The position numbers were made by a program, and so were the translations under genes. From NCBI GenBank assembly GCA_964631595.1, contig CAZVXL010000008.1:1-64000 (forward strand): a DNA stretch of 64,000 nt, in the 5' to 3' direction. Under the pieces are notes generated by a model that searched no databases, had not been told where the DNA came from, and worked only from the letters and a program-made list of their open reading frames with translations. Within the stretch, counting starts at the first letter, position 1. Every line of letters begins with the position of its first letter. Shown one piece after another: positions 24,113 through 33,448 of the stretch. This stretch comes from UMGS1312 sp964631595. Its GTDB lineage: Bacteria; Bacillota; Clostridia; Oscillospirales; CAG-272.

Positions 24113-24481
24113 ATGAAAATACAGGAATCGGCTGAGAACTATATTGAGACCATATATATATTGCAGCAGAGGCAGGGAGAGGTGCGCTCTATCGACATTG
24201 CGAACGAGCTTGCCTTCTCAAAGCCGAGCGTGAGCGTGGCGATGAAGAATCTGCGGAACAACGGATATATCGAGGTAAACGGGCTCGGATATATCACGCT
24301 TACCGAGTCGGGCAGGGAGATCGCGGAGCGAATGTACGAAAGGCATACGCTTCTGACCTCATTCCTTGTGAGCCTCGGTGTGAGCGATAAGACGGCGGCG
24401 GAGGATGCCTGTCGGATAGAGCACGTCATCAGCGCGGAGAGCTTCGATGCTCTCAAGCGACACATAAGCGAGCTGCGGTGA
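24113..24481 (+). CDS. DtxR/MntR-type metal-dependent regulator
   Basis: A 122-residue regulator. The N-terminal winged helix (SAENYIETIYILQQRQGEVRSIDIANEL, SKPSVSVAMKNLRNNGYIEVNGLGYITLTESG) and dimerisation part (ERHTLLTSFLVSLGVSDKTAAEDACRIEHVISAESF) match the DtxR/MntR family; residues E/H in ERHTLL and C/E/H in EDACRIEHVIS are the expected metal ligands. The C-terminal SH3-like domain of long DtxR members is absent, as in MntR. ATG at 24113 has GGAGCGG upstream. It overlaps the radical SAM gene (GTGA), and no metal transporter is adjacent, so the regulon lies elsewhere. Confidence 0.87.
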   Translation: MKIQESAENYIETIYILQQRQGEVRSIDIANELAFSKPSVSVAMKNLRNNGYIEVNGLGYITLTESGREIAERMYERHTLLTSFLVSLGVSDKTAAEDACRIEHVISAESFDALKRHISELR

Positions 24482-25434
24482 AAAAAGAAAAACAGGTAAA
24501 TCCGTACCCGTATTCGGACACGAACAAGCGATACCGAGCCTTCGATCACTATATGAGACAAAGATTCGGGAGAAAGTGCGTGAAGATACCGCTTGACGCG
24601 GGCTTCACCTGCCCGAATATCGACGGGACGAGGGGAGTCGGCGGCTGTATATACTGCCTCGGCGGAAGCGCGGCGGTCACGGCGGTGGGAGAAACGGTGC
24701 GTGAACAGTACGAATACGGGGTAAATGCGCTTCGCCCAAAGTGGGGCGATTTTGCCGCGATCCCGTATCTTCAGGCAAACAGCTGTACCTACGGTGACAC
24801 GGACAGGCTGAGGGAGCTGTATGCGGAATGTGCCGCTCTGCCGGGGGCGGTGATGCTTGATGTTGCCACGAGAGCCGACTGCCTGTCGGACGGGGTGATC
24901 GAGGTGCTGTGCGAGACATCGCGGAGGATACCGCTGACGGTGGAGCTGGGGCTTCAGACATCGAACGATGCGACGGCGGAGAAGATCAACAGGTGCCACA
25001 CCTCGGCGGAATTTGCGGAGGGGTATCGCAGGCTTCGCGCAGCGGGCGGCGATATTGCCGTGTGTATCCACCTGATAAACGGACTGCCCGACGAGGACAG
25101 GCACGATATGCTCGAAACGGCGCGCTTTGTCGCGTCGCTGAAGCCGGATATGGTGAAGATACACCTGCTTCACGTGCTCCGCGGGACACGGCTGTGTGAG
25201 ATGTACGCGGCGGGAGAGTACGTCCCGATGGAGAGAGGGGAATATATTGAGACTGTGGCGGATCAGCTTGAGCTGCTGCCTCCGGAGACGGTGATCGCGC
25301 GGCTGACGGGCGACGGCGGCAGTGCGGAGCTTGTCGCTCCCGATTGGAGCCGCCGCAAGATCGGTATTCTGAACGATATCGACAAGGAGCTGCTCCGCAG
25401 AAATACCGTGCAGGGCATATACGCGGATATGTGA
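24478..25434 (+). CDS. Radical SAM protein of the YhcC/YtqA family
   Basis: A 318-residue radical SAM enzyme. The iron-sulphur motif is CPNIDGTRGVGGCIYC (C-x11-C-x2-C rather than the usual C-x3-C-x2-C), which together with KIPLDAGFTCPN identifies the YhcC/YtqA family (TIGR01212). The barrel shows LQANSCTYGD, LDVATRADCLSD, VELGLQTSND and HLINGLPDEDRHDM. It is probably involved in RNA or cofactor modification, but the reaction is not established. The start is GTG at 24478, inside the stop codon of the preceding regulator, so translation is coupled. Confidence 0.88.
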   Translation: MKKEKQVNPYPYSDTNKRYRAFDHYMRQRFGRKCVKIPLDAGFTCPNIDGTRGVGGCIYCLGGSAAVTAVGETVREQYEYGVNALRPKWGDFAAIPYLQANSCTYGDTDRLRELYAECAALPGAVMLDVATRADCLSDGVIEVLCETSRRIPLTVELGLQTSNDATAEKINRCHTSAEFAEGYRRLRAAGGDIAVCIHLINGLPDEDRHDMLETARFVASLKPDMVKIHLLHVLRGTRLCEMYAAGEYVPMERGEYIETVADQLELLPPETVIARLTGDGGSAELVAPDWSRRKIGILNDIDKELLRRNTVQGIYADM

Positions 25435-25436
25435 AT

Positions 25437-25466
25437 AAAAAAAGGGGAGATGCAGCTCCCCTTTTT
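25437..25466 (+). terminator. Terminator after the radical SAM gene
   Basis: GGGGAG (25444-25449) and CTCCCC (25456-25461) with flanking AAAAA and TTTTT; can act on both strands. Confidence 0.88.
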
Positions 25467-25543
25467 AGGTGTATGCAAGACATTTTCGTCGTGTGCGGGC
25501 GGTGCGAAAAATCACCTGCCGATGCGGGATAAGCACAGCGAAA

Positions 25544-25573
25544 GGAAAAAAGGGAGCCGTCGGCTCCCCTTTC
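25544..25573 (-). terminator. Terminator of the SPFH gene
   Basis: GGGAGCC (25552-25558) and GGCTCCC (25562-25568) flanked by A-rich sequence on the left, giving a T-run on the minus strand immediately downstream of the SPFH gene. Confidence 0.8.
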
Positions 25574-25577
25574 TTTA

Positions 25578-26549
25578 TCAAATATTACGGTGCCGCGGTC
25601 GGTCGTCGCAGCAGGGATCGGGCGGTGTGGGCGGCTCGGGCATATCGGGGGCGTGAGGGGTGACGTCACCGACACCTGCGGTCTCGGAGAAGATGACGCT
25701 TGACTTTGTCATATTCACCGCATCGCTCGGCACGATGATCTTCGATGCCTTGCCGTCGGACATGGCGACCAGCGCCTCATATCTTTTCAGCTCAAGGACA
25801 GATGCATCCACGCCGGCGTTCTTCAGCTCACGAAGACCGTCCGCCTCCGCCTTCTTGGAGAGGAATATTGCCTTGGCTTCGCCCTCGGCGCGTGCGATGC
25901 GGGCATCGCGCTCACCCTCGGCGGCAAGGATCATTGCCTGCTTGTCGCCCTCGGCGCGGGTGATAGCCGCCGCCTTATGTCCCTCTGCCTGAAGCAGAGT
26001 TTCGCGGCGGTCACGCTCCGCCTTCATCTGCTTTTCCATTGCATTCTGGATCTCGGCGGGCGGACTGATATTTTTGAGCTCAACGCGGTTGACCTTGATG
26101 CCCCACTTGTCGGTTGCCTCGTCGAGGATCTCGGTCATCTTGGCGTTGATGGTGTCGCGGGAGGTGAGAGTGCCGTCGAGCTCAAGCTCACCGACGATGT
26201 TTCGGAGAGTGGTGGCGGCGAGATTTGCCAGAGCGGATATGGGATTCACCGCGCCGTAGGCGTACAGCTCGGAATCGTAGACCGCGTAGTAGATGACGGT
26301 GTCGATCTGCATGGTGACGTTATCCTTGGTGATAACGGGCTGAGGGGGCGAATCGAGCACCTGCTCCTTGAGAGTCACTCTTTTCGCAACTCTTTCGAGG
26401 ACGGGAATCTTGATGTGAAAGCCCGCCGACCAAGTGCACTTGTATTTCCCGAGAAATTCGATGACAAACTCATGAGCTTGGGGAACTATCTTCGCATTGG
26501 CGAGGATGAATATGACGACGACAGCCGCCACGATACAGAAAATATACAT
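25578..26549 (-). CDS. SPFH/band-7 membrane protein (stomatin/QmcA-like)
   Basis: A 323-residue protein with one N-terminal membrane helix (residues 2-19) followed by an SPFH domain (IVPQAHEFVIEFLGKYKCTWSAGFHIKIPVLERVAKRVTLKEQ, given here as a region, residues 21-160) and an Ala/Glu-rich helical region of repeating AEGxxxA units (about 185-245). The tail after 290 is Pro/Asp-rich. Such proteins form membrane scaffolds and modulate proteases such as FtsH or HtpX; no NfeD partner is present. AGGAGG precedes ATG. It follows the small lipoprotein gene in the same direction, with a terminator-like hairpin between them. Confidence 0.9.
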   Translation of the reverse strand: MYIFCIVAAVVVIFILANAKIVPQAHEFVIEFLGKYKCTWSAGFHIKIPVLERVAKRVTLKEQVLDSPPQPVITKDNVTMQIDTVIYYAVYDSELYAYGAVNPISALANLAATTLRNIVGELELDGTLTSRDTINAKMTEILDEATDKWGIKVNRVELKNISPPAEIQNAMEKQMKAERDRRETLLQAEGHKAAAITRAEGDKQAMILAAEGERDARIARAEGEAKAIFLSKKAEADGLRELKNAGVDASVLELKRYEALVAMSDGKASKIIVPSDAVNMTKSSVIFSETAGVGDVTPHAPDMPEPPTPPDPCCDDRPRHRNI

Positions 26550-26574
26550 ATGCGCCTCCTGAAATATGTTTTAT

Positions 26575-26616
26575 AAAAAGCCGAGAAGCCGCCTTGGATA
26601 CCGCGAGCCTCTCGGC
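26575..26616 (-). terminator. Terminator between the lipoprotein and SPFH genes
   Basis: GCCGAGA (26580-26586) pairs with TCTCGGC (26610-26616), with an extended imperfect stem inside, and the minus strand continues into TTTTTA. Only about 25 bp remain before the SPFH start, so that gene is probably transcribed by read-through or from a promoter overlapping the hairpin. Confidence 0.68.
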
Positions 26617-26625
26617 ACTTATTTA

Positions 26626-26931
26626 TTACTCGTCGTCCTCGCCGTAGCCGAGAAGATTCTCAAGATCCTCCTTTGTCCAGCCGAGATCGTCGAGATCCTT
26701 CTCGAACGCGGCTATCTCCTCGGGAGTCATATCCTTGTACAGCTCATCCCAGTTCAGCGTTTCCTTGCCCTCTCCGGTCACGGGAGCCGGCTTTTCGAGA
26801 GTTCCTCCGACGACCTCGTCGGTCTCCGCGGCGGTTGTCTCGGCGGAGCCGGAGGAAGCCGCAAGATCGCATCCGGCAAGCATACCGATGCACAGCACGG
26901 CGCACAGCGCCGAAATAAGCTTTGATTTCAT
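26626..26931 (-). CDS. Small acidic lipoprotein
   Basis: A 101-residue predicted lipoprotein: positively charged start MKSKL, hydrophobic core, and lipobox MLAGC with the lipidated Cys at position 21. The mature part is short, begins with a Ser/Ala/Thr/Glu linker and ends in an acidic segment (DMTPEEIAAFEKDLDDLGWT). No known domain is recognised. ATG at 26931 has GAGGTG seven bases upstream and is preferred over an ATG two codons earlier. Own promoter at 26980-27008. Confidence 0.82.
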   Translation of the reverse strand: MKSKLISALCAVLCIGMLAGCDLAASSGSAETTAAETDEVVGGTLEKPAPVTGEGKETLNWDELYKDMTPEEIAAFEKDLDDLGWTKEDLENLLGYGEDDE

Positions 26932-26979
26932 AAGCACCTCACAGTGTTTTGCGGGAATATCCCATATATTTACGAAAAC

Positions 26980-27008
26980 ATTTTACCATAGATGAAATGC
27001 GCTGTCAA
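26980..27008 (-). promoter_or_regulatory. Promoter of the small lipoprotein gene
   Basis: Minus-strand TTGACA (27003-27008), 17 bp, TAAAAT (26980-26985). The following 27009-27187 stretch shows no further feature. Confidence 0.86.
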
Positions 27009-27187
27009 TACCGAAGTCCGACGCGGGGCGGCTCGGGCGGCACGGCGGTGCGCGTGTGCGGCGGCGAAAAACGCGCAGGGATCGCTTTGCCTGCCGCAAA
27101 AAAGCCGCATATTTCTTCCATTCTCAAACAAAAGCCCTTGATTTATAGAAAAAAGTATTGTAAAATATATAAATCGGGGCATTTTCG

Positions 27188-27997
27188 TTACAGCCCGAGG
27201 ATACGGGCGGCGTTTTCGGAGAAGATGAGCTCGGCTTCGCGGTCTGTCAGACCGAGCTGCTCCGTTCTGCGGATATCCTCCGTCTGAGAACGCCAAGGCG
27301 AATCCGTGCCGAACAGGACACGGTGCGCCCCGTGGCTCCGTACCGTTTCGAGCACTGTGTCGCGCCCTGTTTCCGCAAGGATATACGACAGGTCGTAGTA
27401 TACGTTTCTGTCGGACAGCAGTCGCACCACGTCATCGTAGTATTTTCTGCCGCCCATGTGGGCGAGGATTATACGTGCCTCCTTCGGCTCGTCGGTGCCG
27501 TACACCGCATCGAGCATATGCGCGGTGCGCTCGGGGGTGCAGTGGGTGAGGCTCGGATACGCATTGTCGAGACCTGCGTGCAGTACCACGTACAGACCGA
27601 TATTTACGGCGTGCTTTATTATGCGGACGTTCTTTTCATCGTCCACGAAGCATTGCTGATAGTCGGGATGCAGCTTTATTCCGCGAAGTCCGAGAGACTT
27701 CAGGAGGTCGAGCTTGTCCTCGGGATCCTCCGCATCGGGGTGCATACCTCCGAAGGAGATTATCCCGTCCTTCCCGTTTACCTCGGCGGCAAAGCGGTTC
27801 GTGCTCTCAAACTGAGACGGCTTTGTCAGGGCGGGGAGATTTACGGAATACGATATTCCCGCCTCCCTCATCGAGGCGCGAAGCCCGTCGGCGGTGCCGT
27901 CGGTGGCGGGGACTATACCCGAGGATTCGGACAGGATACCGAGCGTTCTCTGTGCGATCCTTTCGGGAAATATATGCGTGTGAAAATCAATTATCAT
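27188..27997 (-). CDS. Amidohydrolase_2-family metal-dependent hydrolase
   Basis: A 269-residue barrel hydrolase. DFHTHIFPE at the N-terminus supplies two metal-binding histidines; GIKLHPDYQQ, HAGLDNAYPS, HMGGRKYYDDV and LFGTDSPW (catalytic Asp near residue 235) follow in the order typical of the amidohydrolase_2 group. Substrates in this group include decarboxylated aromatic acids and lactones; none can be assigned. ATG at 27997 opens with MIIDFHTHIFPE; the longer frame adds 25 residues running across the divergent promoter region. It is divergent from the symporter-paaK-ior operon, which hints at a link to aromatic acid metabolism but does not prove it. Confidence 0.85.
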   Translation of the reverse strand: MIIDFHTHIFPERIAQRTLGILSESSGIVPATDGTADGLRASMREAGISYSVNLPALTKPSQFESTNRFAAEVNGKDGIISFGGMHPDAEDPEDKLDLLKSLGLRGIKLHPDYQQCFVDDEKNVRIIKHAVNIGLYVVLHAGLDNAYPSLTHCTPERTAHMLDAVYGTDEPKEARIILAHMGGRKYYDDVVRLLSDRNVYYDLSYILAETGRDTVLETVRSHGAHRVLFGTDSPWRSQTEDIRRTEQLGLTDREAELIFSENAARILGL

Positions 27998-28100
27998 AAA
28001 AACAGTCCTTGCTTGAGGATTCGGGAGTGACCGTGCGGGGAAGGACTTGGTCGGGGCGTCCCGTATAAACATTATAATACTTTATTCTCCGAGGTGCAAG

Positions 28101-29657
28101 ATGGCAATAAAAATAATTTTCCTCCTCATCTTCTTTGCGATAATGATAGGCGTCGGAATATATTGCCGCCGTCATGCCGTCAGCGTTGACGGCTTTGTGC
28201 TGGGCGGCAGGAGCGTGGGCCCGTGGCTCACTGCCTTCGCCTACGGTACATCGTATTTTTCCGCCGTTATCTTCGTCGGCTATGCCGGACAGTTCGGCTG
28301 GAAGTTCGGCATCGCCTCCACGTGGATCGGCATAGGCAATGCCGTGATCGGCTCTCTGCTGGCGTGGGTGATACTCGGTCGCAGGACAAGGATCATGACG
28401 AGATACCTCGGCACGAAGACCATGCCGGAGTTCTTTGAGAAGCGCTACGGCTCCTCCGCGCTGAAGACGGTCGCATCCGTGATCGTGTTCGTGTTTCTTA
28501 TCCCCTACACCGCATCGCTCTACAACGGACTTTCGAGGCTTTTCGAATCCGCCTTCGGCATCGACTACGCATACTGCGTTGTCGTTATGGCGGTATTCAC
28601 CGGGATCTACGTGATAATCGGCGGCTACATGGCTACCGCGATAAACGATTTCATTCAGGGCATCGTGATGCTGTTCGGCATCGTTGCCGTGATCGTTGCC
28701 GTGCTCTCCCAAAAGGGCGGCTTTACCGCGGCGATCACCTCCCTCTCGCAAATTCCCGCGGAGACAAGCGAAATGAGCGGCGCCTTCACCTCCTTCTTCG
28801 GCCCCGAGCCGCTGTCGCTGTTCTTTGTCGTGATACTTACCTCTCTCGGCACCTGGGGACTTCCTCAAATGGTGCAGAAGTTCTACTCCATAAAGAGCAA
28901 TTCCGCGGTAAAGAAGGGCGCGATAATCTCCACCCTGTTTGCCGTGATCGTTGCGGGCGGCTGTTATTTCCTCGGCGGCTTCGGCAGACTCTTTGAGGAC
29001 ACCGTCGCAAGAAATCCCGAGACGGGCGCCGTCATTTACGACAGCATCGTCCCCGGTATGCTCTCCGGACTTTCCGACGTGATGATAGGAATAGTGATAG
29101 TCCTCGTAATGAGCGCGTCGATGTCCACCCTTTCCTCACTCGTGCTTACCTCATCATCGACTCTGACTCTCGATATGCTCGTTCCCGTATCGAAAAGAGG
29201 CGGACGTGAGGGCATGAGCGAAAAGAAGCAGATGCTTCTGATGCGCGTATTCATCGTGTTCTTCATCACGGTGTCCGCCGTGATAGCGATAATTCAGGCA
29301 AAGTCCTCCGTCACGTTCATCGCACAGTTCATGGGCGTTTCGTGGGGTGCTCTTGCCGGTGCCTTCCTTGCTCCCTTTATGCTCGGGCTCTACATGAAGC
29401 GCATAACCCGTGCCGCCGTATGGTGCAGCTTCATCTCCGGCGTGGGCATAATGAGCGCAAACCTGTACTGTACCCTCACCGGCAAGGTGTTCATATGCAG
29501 TGCGCTCAACTCCCCCATAAACGCAGGCGTGCTTGCGATGGCGGCGGGGCTTGTGATCGTTCCGCTCGTGAGCCTTATCGGAGGCTCGAGGGCAAAGGAG
29601 GAGCTTGGCGGAATATTCGACTGCTACAAGGGTAAGGCAGAGGACAGAGAGCTGTGA
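28101..29657 (+). CDS. Sodium:solute symporter (SSS family)
   Basis: A 518-residue permease with about 13 membrane helices. Family signs are DGFVLGGRSVGPWLTAFAYG near the N-terminus, GFASTWIGIGNA-like segment GIASTWIGIGNAVIG, TKTMPEFFEKRYGS (the RTMPEFL motif), and GIVIVLVMSASMSTLSSLVL with the small residues of the Na2 site. GAGGTG lies before ATG at 28101. It is the first gene ahead of paaK-iorA-iorB-paaK, so import of an organic acid such as an arylacetate is a reasonable inference. A TATAAT box at 28072-28077 could be its -10, though the -35 is poor. Confidence 0.9.
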   Translation: MAIKIIFLLIFFAIMIGVGIYCRRHAVSVDGFVLGGRSVGPWLTAFAYGTSYFSAVIFVGYAGQFGWKFGIASTWIGIGNAVIGSLLAWVILGRRTRIMTRYLGTKTMPEFFEKRYGSSALKTVASVIVFVFLIPYTASLYNGLSRLFESAFGIDYAYCVVVMAVFTGIYVIIGGYMATAINDFIQGIVMLFGIVAVIVAVLSQKGGFTAAITSLSQIPAETSEMSGAFTSFFGPEPLSLFFVVILTSLGTWGLPQMVQKFYSIKSNSAVKKGAIISTLFAVIVAGGCYFLGGFGRLFEDTVARNPETGAVIYDSIVPGMLSGLSDVMIGIVIVLVMSASMSTLSSLVLTSSSTLTLDMLVPVSKRGGREGMSEKKQMLLMRVFIVFFITVSAVIAIIQAKSSVTFIAQFMGVSWGALAGAFLAPFMLGLYMKRITRAAVWCSFISGVGIMSANLYCTLTGKVFICSALNSPINAGVLAMAAGLVIVPLVSLIGGSRAKEELGGIFDCYKGKAEDREL

Positions 29658-29710
29658 CCGCCTCGGTAAAATAAAAAATTCGCCGTACTCGGCGTTATAC
29701 GGAGCTTATT

Positions 29711-31009
29711 ATGTTTTTTCAAAAGGACATTGAAACAATGCCTCGCCGTGAGCTTGAGGTACTTCAGCTTGAAAGACTTCGTCATTTGGTGGATTACTGC
29801 CACAAAAACGTGCCCTTTTACGCAAAGCGTCTTGATGAGGCGGGTGTCAGCGCGGAGAAGATAAAGACCCTCTCCGACATAAAGTATATCCCGATGACCA
29901 CCAAGGCGGATATCCGTGACAACTATCCCTACGGGCTGTTCGCCGTGCCGATGAAGAAGATCGTCCGTATCCACGCATCGAGCGGCACTACGGGAAAGCC
30001 GACCGTCGTCGGGTACACGAGAGGCGATCTCAACAACTGGAGCGACTGCGTGGCAAGGCTTTGCGCCGCTGTCGGCGTTACCGATGAGGACGTATGCCAA
30101 ATATCGTTCGGCTACGGACTTTTCACGGGAGCGCTCGGTCTCCACTACGGACTTGAGAAGCTGGGCTGTGCGGTGATCCCCGTTTCCTCGGGAAACACGG
30201 AGAAGCAGGTAATGCTTTTGAAGGATTTCGGCCCCACGGTGCTCATATCGACCCCCTCATACGCCATGTACATGAGTGAGGTGGCGAAGGCTCAGGGCGT
30301 TACGCCCGACGAGATCAAGCTCCGCATCGGACTTTTCGGCAGTGAGGGCTGTACGGACGAGCTCCGCGACAAGATCGAGGCGGGCTTTGGGCTGTTCTCC
30401 ACCGACAATTACGGCATGAGCGAGCTGATGGGTCCCGGAGTGTCGGGAGAGTGTGAGTACCGCTGCGGTCTGCACTTTGCCGAGGATCACTTCTATCCCG
30501 AGATAATCGACCCAAGCACCGGAGAGGTGCTCCCCGAGGGAGAGAGCGGCGAGCTTGTGATAACCACGCTCACGAAAGAGGGCATACCGATGCTCCGCTA
30601 CCGTACGAGAGATATCACAAGGCTCACCAAGGAGCCGTGCAAGTGCGGACGCACACACATGAGAATGGACAAGGTTCGCGGAAGAAGCGACGATATGCTG
30701 AAGATCAGGGGCGTTAACGTATTCCCCAGCCAGATCGAGAGCGTTATCGCCGCCATCGACGGAGTCGCTCCGCACTATGAGCTGATACTTACACGCAAGA
30801 ACTACACCGATTTTCTTGAGGTCAAGGTGGAGTTTACCGACGAGAAGCTTGTTGAGGATTATCTGAAGCTTGAGGCTCTCAGGCAGGAGGTAGTCGATAA
30901 GCTGCACACCGTGCTCGGAATCAAGGCGAAGGTCGTGCTTGCGCCGCCGCAGACACTTAAAAGATACGAGGGCAAGGCGAAGCGCATCATAGACAACAGA
31001 GGACTGTGA
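29711..31009 (+). CDS. paaK: Phenylacetate-CoA ligase, first copy
   Basis: A 432-residue arylacetate-CoA ligase of the adenylate-forming superfamily. The P-loop motif is HASSGTTGKPTVVGYTRGDL (about residues 93-112), followed by SFGYGLFTGALGLHYGLEKLG, the DNYGMSELMGPGV motif and LRYRTRDITRL, and a C-terminal domain opening with RGRSDDMLKIRGVNVFPSQIE. It activates phenylacetate, indoleacetate or similar acids with ATP. It sits 53 bp after the symporter and 67 bp before iorA; the gap to iorA holds a palindrome CACGGCGG/CCGCCGTG (31019-31036). Confidence 0.93.
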   Translation: MFFQKDIETMPRRELEVLQLERLRHLVDYCHKNVPFYAKRLDEAGVSAEKIKTLSDIKYIPMTTKADIRDNYPYGLFAVPMKKIVRIHASSGTTGKPTVVGYTRGDLNNWSDCVARLCAAVGVTDEDVCQISFGYGLFTGALGLHYGLEKLGCAVIPVSSGNTEKQVMLLKDFGPTVLISTPSYAMYMSEVAKAQGVTPDEIKLRIGLFGSEGCTDELRDKIEAGFGLFSTDNYGMSELMGPGVSGECEYRCGLHFAEDHFYPEIIDPSTGEVLPEGESGELVITTLTKEGIPMLRYRTRDITRLTKEPCKCGRTHMRMDKVRGRSDDMLKIRGVNVFPSQIESVIAAIDGVAPHYELILTRKNYTDFLEVKVEFTDEKLVEDYLKLEALRQEVVDKLHTVLGIKAKVVLAPPQTLKRYEGKAKRIIDNRGL

Positions 31010-31076
31010 CAGAGCCGCACGGCGGTGCCGCCGTGCACCGCAAAAGATGAAAAATCCCAAGAAAGGCAATCATACA

Positions 31077-32807
31077 ATGAAGAAATTACTTTTCGGCAAT
31101 GAGGCAGTTGCCAGAGGTCTGTGGGAGGCCGGCTGCGGAGTGGTATCCTCCTATCCCGGAACACCCTCGACGGAGATCACGGAATATTTTGCCAAATACG
31201 ATGATGCTTACGCCGAGTGGGCGCCCAACGAAAAGGTGGCGCTCGAGGCGGCGTTCGGTGCATCTCTCCGCGGAGTGAGAAGCGCCTGTGCGATGAAGCA
31301 CGTCGGACTCAACGTGGCGGCGGATCCGCTGTTCACGCTTGCATATACCGGAGTCGGCGGAGGTCTTGTGATTTGCGTTGCCGACGATCCCGCGATGCAT
31401 TCCTCACAGAACGAGCAGGACTCTCGCCACTATGCCATCGGCGCCAAGGTGCCCATGCTTGAGCCTGCGGATTCCGCGGAGGCGCTGGAGTTTGCCCGTG
31501 CCGCCTTCGAGCTGTCGGAGGAATACGACACGCCCGTGATACTCCGTATGTGTACGAGGATAGCACATTCGCGCAGTCTTGCCGAAACGGGAGAGCGCAT
31601 ACCGCACCCCGCAGGTGAGTACACGCGCGATCCCCAAAAATACGTTATGGTGCCCGCAAATGCGAAAAAGCGCCATCCCTTTGTCGAGGAGCGCATGAGG
31701 CGGCTTACCGAGCTTGCGGAGAACTGCTCCTTTAACAGAGTGCTTGCCGGAAGCCGTACCGACCTCGGTATCATCACCTCGGGTACATCGTATCAGTACG
31801 TCCGCGAGGTATTCGGGGATACGGTGCCCGTGCTGAAGCTCGGTATGGTGAATCCCCTGCCGGAGCGCGCGATCCGTGATTTTGCCGCATCGGTAGACCG
31901 ACTTGTGATAGTCGAGGAGCTTGACGGTATCATCGAGACTCATGTGAGAAATCTCGGCATAGCCTGCGAGGGCAAGAGCCTGTTCTCCCCCATCGGTGAG
32001 CTGTCTCAGAGAGCGGTCGCAGATGCCTTCGGCATAGCCGCACCGCCTACCGCAGAGCTTCCCGAGCTTGATGCACCCGCAAGACCGCCCCAGATGTGTG
32101 CGGGCTGTCCTCACCGCGGTCTGTTTTACGCGATATCAAAGCTGAAGCTGAAGTGTCTCGGAGATATCGGCTGTTATACGCTCGGCGCACAGCCGCCGCT
32201 GTCCGCGCTTGATTCCACGCTCTGCATGGGCGCATCGGTATCGGGGCTTCACGGCTTTGTCAAGGCGGATCCCGAGAGGGCGAGAGATACGGTGTGCGTT
32301 ATCGGAGACTCCACCTTTATGCACTCCGGAATGACCGGACTTGCGAACATCGTGTACAACGATTCGAGAGCTACCGTCATTATCCTTGACAACTCCATTA
32401 CCGGTATGACGGGTCACCAGCACAATCCCACCACGGGCTATACGATAAAGGGAGATCCCGCCGCGAAGGTGGATCTTGAGGCGCTTTGCCGCAGTCTCGG
32501 CGTGGGCAGAGTCCGCGTGGTGGATCCCTACAGCATAAGCGCTTGCGAGACCGCGCTGAAGGAGGAGCTTGCGGCGGACGAGGTATCGGTCATCATTTCA
32601 CGCAGACCGTGTATCCTTCTGAAGAACGTGAAGAAGGGCGCGCCGCTCACCGTCGTTTCCGACAAATGCAAGAGCTGTAAGATGTGCATGAAGCTCGGCT
32701 GTCCCGCGATAAGCTTCAGGGACGGCAAGGCGGTCATCGACGCATCTCTCTGCACGGGCTGCAAGGTCTGCGAGAGCCTGTGCCGCTTCGATGCGATCGG
32801 AGAATGA
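31077..32807 (+). CDS. iorA: Indolepyruvate:ferredoxin oxidoreductase, alpha subunit
   Basis: A 576-residue ThDP/iron-sulphur subunit that interconverts arylpyruvate and arylacetyl-CoA with ferredoxin. The N-terminal pyrimidine-binding domain begins GNEAVARGLWEAGCGVVSSYPGTPSTEI (read in two parts: GNEAVARGLWEAG and SYPGTPSTEI). MCAGCPHRG and GDIGCYTLGAQPPLSALD mark the ThDP-binding domain, with GDSTFMHSGMTGL. The C-terminus holds two 4Fe-4S motifs, CKSCKMCMKLGC and CTGCKVCESLC. ATG at 31077 has AAGAAAGG upstream; the longer frame adds ten residues. With iorB and two ligases it forms one operon. Confidence 0.95.
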   Translation: MKKLLFGNEAVARGLWEAGCGVVSSYPGTPSTEITEYFAKYDDAYAEWAPNEKVALEAAFGASLRGVRSACAMKHVGLNVAADPLFTLAYTGVGGGLVICVADDPAMHSSQNEQDSRHYAIGAKVPMLEPADSAEALEFARAAFELSEEYDTPVILRMCTRIAHSRSLAETGERIPHPAGEYTRDPQKYVMVPANAKKRHPFVEERMRRLTELAENCSFNRVLAGSRTDLGIITSGTSYQYVREVFGDTVPVLKLGMVNPLPERAIRDFAASVDRLVIVEELDGIIETHVRNLGIACEGKSLFSPIGELSQRAVADAFGIAAPPTAELPELDAPARPPQMCAGCPHRGLFYAISKLKLKCLGDIGCYTLGAQPPLSALDSTLCMGASVSGLHGFVKADPERARDTVCVIGDSTFMHSGMTGLANIVYNDSRATVIILDNSITGMTGHQHNPTTGYTIKGDPAAKVDLEALCRSLGVGRVRVVDPYSISACETALKEELAADEVSVIISRRPCILLKNVKKGAPLTVVSDKCKSCKMCMKLGCPAISFRDGKAVIDASLCTGCKVCESLCRFDAIGE

Positions 32808-32872
32808 TGCGCCGCGAACGGTACATAAATTTAGGGTAGATTTGAGCCGCTCAGTCGGCACGGAGTATGTAT

Positions 32873-33448
32873 ATGAAAACAACAAGTATTATGATAGTCG
32901 GAGTCGGCGGGCAGGGCAGTCTGCTTGCGAGCCGTCTCCTCGGAAATCTCTTTGTTGCGGCGGGACATGACGTCAAGGTGTCCGAGGTACACGGAATGAG
33001 CCAGCGCGGCGGATCCGTTGTGACCTACGTTCGCTTCGGAGATGCGGTGTATTCTCCCGTGATAGAAAAGGGAGAGGCTGATTTTATCGTTTCCTTCGAG
33101 GAGCTTGAGGCGCTTCGATATGCCGAATATCTGAAGGTTGGCGGGATCATAGTGACCGGAGAGAAGCGCATTGATCCGATGCCCGTTATCACCGGCGCCG
33201 CCGAATATCCCGTGACGGCGATAGAGGAGCTCCGCGGAGCGGGTATCACCGTCGCATCCATGGATGCCGCCGCAGCCGCAAGAGATGCGGGCTCGGAAAA
33301 GGCGGAAAACGTGGTCCTTATGGGACTTCTCTCAAGATATTTCGATATTCCCGAGGAGGCTTGGCTTGCGGCTGTCGAAGCCACCGTCCCCGCAAAATTC
33401 CTTGAGCTCAACCGTACCGCATTCCTCACCGGAAGACACGGTATCTAA
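32873..33448 (+). CDS. iorB: Indolepyruvate:ferredoxin oxidoreductase, beta subunit
   Basis: A 191-residue gamma-type domain subunit. IMIVGVGGQGSLLASRLLG at the N-terminus and VHGMSQRGGSVVTYVRFGD are characteristic of the 2-oxoacid:ferredoxin oxidoreductase beta/gamma domain that contacts CoA. The stop codon falls within the first unit of a palindromic tandem repeat (33440-33481). Preferred start is ATG at 32873; another ATG two codons earlier is possible. Confidence 0.94.
   Translation: MKTTSIMIVGVGGQGSLLASRLLGNLFVAAGHDVKVSEVHGMSQRGGSVVTYVRFGDAVYSPVIEKGEADFIVSFEELEALRYAEYLKVGGIIVTGEKRIDPMPVITGAAEYPVTAIEELRGAGITVASMDAAAAARDAGSEKAENVVLMGLLSRYFDIPEEAWLAAVEATVPAKFLELNRTAFLTGRHGI

Noticed and set aside
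24478..25434. Iron or manganese transport gene linked to the MntR-like regulator
   Set aside because: The overlapping gene is a radical SAM protein with no membrane segments.
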